DNA from: Roseburia sp. CAG:309
GTDB lineage: Bacteria > Bacillota > Clostridia > Lachnospirales > Lachnospiraceae
Reading direction: 5' to 3'
Length of the DNA: 9,550 nucleotides
Assembly (NCBI GenBank): GCA_000434115.1
Contig: FR893940.1
Span: 1 to 9,550, forward strand
Made by a program: the position numbers and the translations under genes. The stretch's first letter is position 1, and every line of letters begins with the position of its first letter. Below the pieces are notes generated by a model. The model saw only the letters and a program-made list of their open reading frames with translations, made no database searches and had not been told where the DNA came from. Shown piece after piece: positions 6,936-9,550 of this stretch.

Positions 6936-7136
6936 TCAGCATCCACCGCCAACGAAACTTACTATCTCTACCACATCACCGTCTTTCAAAGTCACTTCCC
7001 CATACTTTGCTTTGGGAATGATCTCTTCGTTTACTTCCATGGCAATCCGGCTTTTTTCATAGCCTTCACCGGCTAACACATCTTCCAATGTCTTTCCATC
7101 GTACTGCTCTTTGGCATTTCCATTGATCTGAATCAT
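6936..7136 (-). CDS. thiS: sulfur carrier protein ThiS
   Basis: This 66-residue ubiquitin-fold protein carries sulfur as a C-terminal thiocarboxylate to ThiG. The start MIQINGNAKE, the central VNEEIIPKAKYGEVTLKDGD and the end VEIVSFVGGGC match the family closely. The standard protein ends with the reactive glycines (GG or GGG), but here one extra residue, Cys66, follows G63-G64-G65, with the stop directly after it. That tail would have to be removed, or used in some other way, before adenylation by a ThiF-type enzyme; no thiF is in this window. The ATG has GGAGG seven bases upstream. It is the first gene of the thi operon, behind a dedicated promoter and a long leader hairpin. Confidence 0.95.
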   Translation of the reverse strand: MIQINGNAKEQYDGKTLEDVLAGEGYEKSRIAMEVNEEIIPKAKYGEVTLKDGDVVEIVSFVGGGC

Positions 7137-7165
7137 CTTTTCACCTCCAAGGCTTCTATTGCAAT

Positions 7166-7226
7166 AAAAAAGGATATCACCTGAAAACTACACCCGCGGT
7201 GGTGTACCCCTTCATGAGATATCCTC
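7166..7226 (-). promoter_or_regulatory. thiS leader hairpin, probable transcription attenuator or small riboswitch-like RNA
   Basis: On the - strand AGGATATC (7218-7225) pairs perfectly with GATATCCT (7171-7178). Inside this, after a 3x3 internal loop, TGAA (7211-7214) pairs with TTCA (7182-7185). After a GGGG/GTT internal loop, TACACC (7201-7206) pairs with GGTGTA (7189-7194) around the six-base loop ACCGCG. Six T residues (7166-7171) follow. The predicted RNA starts only about six bases before the structure and the thiS ribosome binding site is about 18 bases after the T-run, so no second promoter fits between. The hairpin must therefore be passed to express thiS. It lacks the CUGAGA and ACCUGA-GAU boxes of the TPP riboswitch. 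The effector is unknown. Confidence 0.7.
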
Positions 7227-7237
7227 AATCTTTTGTC

Positions 7238-7266
7238 AGTTTATCATAAAATATGGATTTTGTCAA
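7238..7266 (-). promoter_or_regulatory. promoter of the thiS-thiG-thiH-tenI operon
   Basis: On the - strand there is a perfect -35 TTGACA (7261-7266), a 17-bp spacer and -10 TAAACT (7238-7243, four of six consensus), helped by TGA just upstream (extended -10). The -35 starts four bases after the stop of the FlhB-like gene. The start of transcription is predicted near 7231, immediately in front of the leader hairpin. Confidence 0.72.
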
Positions 7267-7269
7267 ATA

Positions 7270-7551
7270 TTATCGTCCCAATTTGCTCTGTATCTTTTCC
7301 ATATCATCAACATAGACTAAAACCTCTGCCACAACACTATAGAGTTCCTGCGGGATATACTCTCCCACATCCAGCAGCGACAGGCTCTTTGCCAGTTTTT
7401 CATCCTTATGGACCGGAACCGCACTCTCTTCCGCCGTCTTTATAATACGATCTGCGATGTAGCCGCGCCCGGACGCAATGACTTTAGGCGCCATATCGCC
7501 TTTCTCATATTCCAGCGCTACTGCCGTCTTTTTTAAATTGTCCTGTAACAT
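7270..7551 (-). CDS. stand-alone FlhB C-terminal-domain-like protein (EscU/YscU/HrcU family, YlqH type)
   Basis: This 93-residue protein matches only the cytoplasmic tail of the export-switch proteins FlhB, YscU and HrcU. Visible family features are AVALEYEKGDMAPKVIASGRG (11-31), a run IADRIIKTAEESAVPV (32-47) and the conserved LDVGEYIPQELYSVVAEVLVYV (60-81). There are no membrane segments, and the NPTH self-cleavage motif of full FlhB is absent. Such small proteins (YlqH in Bacillus subtilis) are found next to rnhB in many Firmicutes, as here, 24 bp after rnhB. Their function is not established. The ATG has AAGGAG about ten bases upstream. It is most likely co-transcribed with rnhB. I saw no stem-loop terminator at its 3' end, where the thiS promoter begins at once. 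Confidence 0.88.
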   Translation of the reverse strand: MLQDNLKKTAVALEYEKGDMAPKVIASGRGYIADRIIKTAEESAVPVHKDEKLAKSLSLLDVGEYIPQELYSVVAEVLVYVDDMEKIQSKLGR

Positions 7552-7575
7552 CTACATCACTCTCCTTGTCGTCAT

Positions 7576-8337
7576 TTACATAAAGTTTTTAATAAATGTC
7601 AGCCGGTGGATCGGACACGGTCCGTATTTTTTGATTGCCTCAATATGTGCCGCCGATCCATATCCTTTATGCCCTTCGAATCCATACTCCGGATACAGCT
7701 CTGCATACTGCACCATCAGACGATCCCTGGAAACTTTTGCCATGACACTTGCCGCCGCAATGGAAAGGCTTTTGGCATCGCCCTTAATAATCCCCATCTG
7801 TTTGATCGGCACCTGTGGAATCGTCACGGCATCGTTCAAAAGGAGATCCGGCACAACCTCCAGATCCTCAATCGCATACCGCATTGCCTCATACGTCGCC
7901 TGCAATATATTGATGGAATCAATCTGTGCCGGCGAACTCATTCCGATTCCATAAGAAACTGCTTTTTCTTTAATCTCTTCAAACAATTCCTCTCTGCGCT
8001 TGGCACTCAGTTTCTTCGAATCATTGAGATACAATATTTTACAATTTTTTGGGAGGACAACCGCCCCGGCAACCACCGGTCCCGCAAGCGGTCCCCGTCC
8101 TGCTTCATCAATTCCGCAGATACACTCGTATTCATCTCCGTATTTTTTTTCAAAGGCAAGCATCGTCTCCAGACGAAGAAGTTCCTTTTCATAGGCAAGC
8201 TGCTTTTTCCGGTAGGAAAGAATCAGATTTTTCACACCACTCCGCTCATCCGAAGCATATTCTTCAAATAATGTCTGCCACTCTTCTCGGGCTGCATTTT
8301 CGAATTCACTTTTTATATCGACTATTTTTTTTGACAT
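7576..8337 (-). CDS. rnhB: ribonuclease HII
   Basis: This 253-residue RNase HII, counted from the ATG at 8335-8337, cuts the RNA strand of RNA-DNA hybrids and single ribonucleotides built into DNA. The catalytic residues are D77 and E78 in CGIDEAGRGPLAGPVVAGAV, D169 in LLLND and D205 in VSRDR. DSKKLSAKRR (106-115) and the C-terminal GHKGYGS and HRLTF are also conserved. About 70 residues precede the catalytic domain, the usual N-terminal substrate-binding extension of Firmicutes RNase HII. A longer reading from a TTG at 8386-8388 would add 17 residues, but it has no ribosome binding site and lies inside a terminator hairpin, so it is rejected. The ATG has AGAGGT four bases upstream. No convincing promoter was found. 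A 17-bp tandem duplication lies immediately upstream. Confidence 0.97.
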   Translation of the reverse strand: MSKKIVDIKSEFENAAREEWQTLFEEYASDERSGVKNLILSYRKKQLAYEKELLRLETMLAFEKKYGDEYECICGIDEAGRGPLAGPVVAGAVVLPKNCKILYLNDSKKLSAKRREELFEEIKEKAVSYGIGMSSPAQIDSINILQATYEAMRYAIEDLEVVPDLLLNDAVTIPQVPIKQMGIIKGDAKSLSIAAASVMAKVSRDRLMVQYAELYPEYGFEGHKGYGSAAHIEAIKKYGPCPIHRLTFIKNFM

Positions 8338-8343
8338 AGTTAC

Positions 8344-8377
8344 CTCTTTTCTCAAAAATACTCTTTTCTCAAAAATA
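8344..8377. repeat. perfect 17-bp tandem duplication upstream of rnhB
   Basis: CTCTTTTCTCAAAAATA occurs at 8344-8360 and again, without gap or mismatch, at 8361-8377. On the - strand the unit reads TATTTTTGAGAAAAGAG. The right copy contains the T-run of the terminator 8371-8407. The left copy overlaps the AGAGGT ribosome binding site of rnhB. The duplication therefore repeats both a T-run and an AGAG element between terminator and start codon. Confidence 0.9.
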
Positions 8378-8407
8378 CCTGCGTACAATAACTGTACACA
8401 GGTATTT
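8371..8407 (-). terminator. rho-independent terminator of the right-edge gene
   Basis: AAATACCTG (8373-8381) pairs with CAGGTATTT (8399-8407) over nine bases. After one C-A mismatch GTAC (8383-8386) pairs with GTAC (8394-8397) around a seven-base loop. On the - strand the stem runs into TTTTT (8371-8375). It lies 43 bases after the stop of the gene at 8450, so it most likely ends that transcript and isolates rnhB. Confidence 0.75.
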
Positions 8408-8449
8408 GTGTTTTCTATTTAACGAATCGTTTACAGAACAGTTTAACCC

Positions 8450-9550
8450 TTACTCAAGATCAAACAATTCACGCTCTCCGATGTCCACTTCGGCAAACTG
8501 TTTGGCTGCCTCTACAAGTGCATCATCATTCGGATCCGCCGGATTCTGGTATGGGATAAATTCCCCTTTCATTTTCCTACTGGTTCTTGCCACCCAGTCA
8601 ATGCGAATCTGTGTATATCCATCTTTCCAATCTGACAGTTTAAATGGAACTATAAAACTGTATTTCGCATTGTTACTGGTTACTTTATATCCAGTAATTT
8701 TTTCCACCGAATACTTTTTCGGCGTTGGCAGTTTCTGTGAAAATCCAATATCTTGTTCCTTTTGTATTACGTTGCCATCGGTATCGTAAATCGTACTAAT
8801 TGGAATCGCCGGTTTCGATGAATCATTCGGATTCACCATTTTAATCGACGTAATAATGGAATTTTCCTTATTTGCAGAGTTATTCAATGTACAGAACAAT
8901 TTCAATATGTTCTTCTCTTTGCTTCGCTTTTCATTGTACGAAGCCGTCTGATTAAAGTCAATCAACACACTGGAATTACTCATCTTCTGATAATAACTCT
9001 TCGATTTTTCATTGGAATCCACATTAAATTTCATTGTAGGATTCGGTACTTTTGCATTTTGGAAAATATTAAACAAAACCACGGCAATTCGTGACATTAC
9101 GCCCTTGTCAAGGATAGAAAAGTTTTCATCTACCTCTGTGCCTTCCGAATTATAATAACTACCATTTCGCACTTTTATATAAACACCTGCAACTCCTTTA
9201 CCATCCTTCTCCTCTTGCCATGTAGTTACATTCTTATCTCCTTTCATAACAGTTGTTACATTTTGATAATCATTCAAAGGATCTCGCGTTCCGGTTAATC
9301 TTCTATAAAAGAATGTTTGATGACCCACCTCGTCATTTCCTTTTTTCTCCAAAAGAAATCCTAAATTATCACCGCTCTTTGGTTCTTGATCTGCTACTTC
9401 ACCATATACACTCTCCATATAAGGACCACGCAAAGAAGATGCAAGAAATCCGTATTTATCAACAAATACATCAAAATCCGGAGTTCCGTTAGCTCTAAAT
9501 AAAGCCTTATCACTCGCAGTTGTTACATAAGGAACAAAGGTATACAAATT
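8450..9550 (-). CDS. unrecognised protein, C-terminal 366 residues only (gene continues beyond the window)
   Basis: The frame is open to the window edge. The TTG at 9545-9547 is preceded by an in-frame AAT and there is no room to see a ribosome binding site, so this is a fragment lacking its N-terminus. I do not recognise a family. The visible part is hydrophilic, rich in Asn, Lys, Ser and Asp, with no membrane segment and only two cysteines. It has alternating polar and hydrophobic stretches that look beta-rich (for example VAGVYIKVRNGSYY, YGFLASSLRG and YTQIRIDWVARTSRKMKG) and a charged tail ending ELFDLE. Composition and segments such as NPADPNDD would suit a cell-surface or exported protein, but the signal peptide region is outside the window, so this is a guess. 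The coding sequence looks more AT-rich than the neighbouring genes. It ends 43 bases before a good terminator. Confidence 0.7.
   Translation of the reverse strand, partial: NLYTFVPYVTTASDKALFRANGTPDFDVFVDKYGFLASSLRGPYMESVYGEVADQEPKSGDNLGFLLEKKGNDEVGHQTFFYRRLTGTRDPLNDYQNVTTVMKGDKNVTTWQEEKDGKGVAGVYIKVRNGSYYNSEGTEVDENFSILDKGVMSRIAVVLFNIFQNAKVPNPTMKFNVDSNEKSKSYYQKMSNSSVLIDFNQTASYNEKRSKEKNILKLFCTLNNSANKENSIITSIKMVNPNDSSKPAIPISTIYDTDGNVIQKEQDIGFSQKLPTPKKYSVEKITGYKVTSNNAKYSFIVPFKLSDWKDGYTQIRIDWVARTSRKMKGEFIPYQNPADPNDDALVEAAKQFAEVDIGERELFDLE

Noticed and set aside
7189..7210. T-box leader, because the hairpin loop carries ACCGCGG, which recalls the T-box antiterminator sequence
   Set aside because: A T-box needs a long specifier stem upstream, but the promoter is only a few bases before the hairpin and coding sequence lies beyond it. 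The UGG part of the motif is also not in place.
7166..7266. TPP riboswitch in front of thiS
   Set aside because: The conserved CUGAGA and ACCUGA-GAU boxes and the two-arm layout are absent, and the leader from the predicted start to the T-run is only about 65 bases.
8338..8388. RNase HII starting at the TTG 8386-8388
   Set aside because: There is no ribosome binding site, the codon lies in the loop of a terminator hairpin, and the ATG at 8335-8337 has AGAGGT in front of it.
8421..8431. Near-palindrome AACGAATCGTT as an operator or attachment site
   Set aside because: It is only 11 bp, stands alone between a stop codon and a terminator, and has no promoter or repeat partner nearby; it is probably chance.
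9545..9547. TTG as the true start of the right-edge gene
   Set aside because: The frame remains open to the last base of the window and only three bases upstream are visible, so the gene most likely continues outside.

Overview
The window looks like a chromosomal segment of a low-to-moderate-GC, Gram-positive gut-type Clostridia, most likely Lachnospiraceae. This rests on gene content (stand-alone FlhB C-domain gene beside rnhB, a thiS-thiG-thiH-tenI cluster, short MetA), strong AGGAGG-type ribosome binding sites and a TTG start. It is inferred from general familiarity, not from a database search.

Layout, left to right. Positions 1-50 are the 3' part of a tRNA-Glu (anticodon CTC), followed by a rho-independent terminator (68-96). 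A sirtuin-type NAD-dependent deacylase gene (128-844) is the only protein gene on the + strand. A 131-bp convergent gap (845-975) holds a compact structured element: three hairpins and a possible long-range pseudoknot. All remaining genes lie on the - strand and are read from right to left. They are a C-terminal fragment of an unrecognised protein (8450-9550), a terminator and a 17-bp tandem duplication, rnhB (7576-8337), a small FlhB-C-domain-like gene (7270-7551), the thiamine-thiazole genes thiS, thiG, thiH and tenI (7136 down to 4274), metA (3322-4227), a cytoplasmic GH43 glycosidase (1900-3300) and a LacX-like aldose epimerase (976-1839).

How the genes fit together. ThiS, ThiG and ThiH make the thiazole half of thiamine: ThiS carries sulfur, ThiH makes dehydroglycine from tyrosine and ThiG condenses them with DXP. 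The fourth gene, which automatic pipelines would probably call thiE, carries the TenI signature and is better read as the thiazole tautomerase. A clear promoter (TTGACA, 17 bp, TGATAAACT) directly precedes thiS. Its short leader is almost entirely one long hairpin ending in a T-run, with no room for another promoter before thiS, so it looks like a transcription attenuator that is not a classical TPP riboswitch. metA follows tenI by 46 bp, GH43 follows metA by 21 bp and the epimerase follows by 60 bp, so read-through across functionally unrelated genes is possible. A good promoter for the epimerase overlaps the GH43 stop, and a weaker one with a palindrome over its -10 lies before metA. GH43 plus epimerase is a sensible pair for using pentose oligosaccharides inside the cell.

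Most of the window is ordinary housekeeping sequence. The points most worth a second look are the thiS leader RNA, the structured element at 863-951, the ThiS tail ending in GGGC, the acidic specificity residue of MetA, and the unrecognised protein at the right edge. No mobile element, CRISPR array or defence system is visible.
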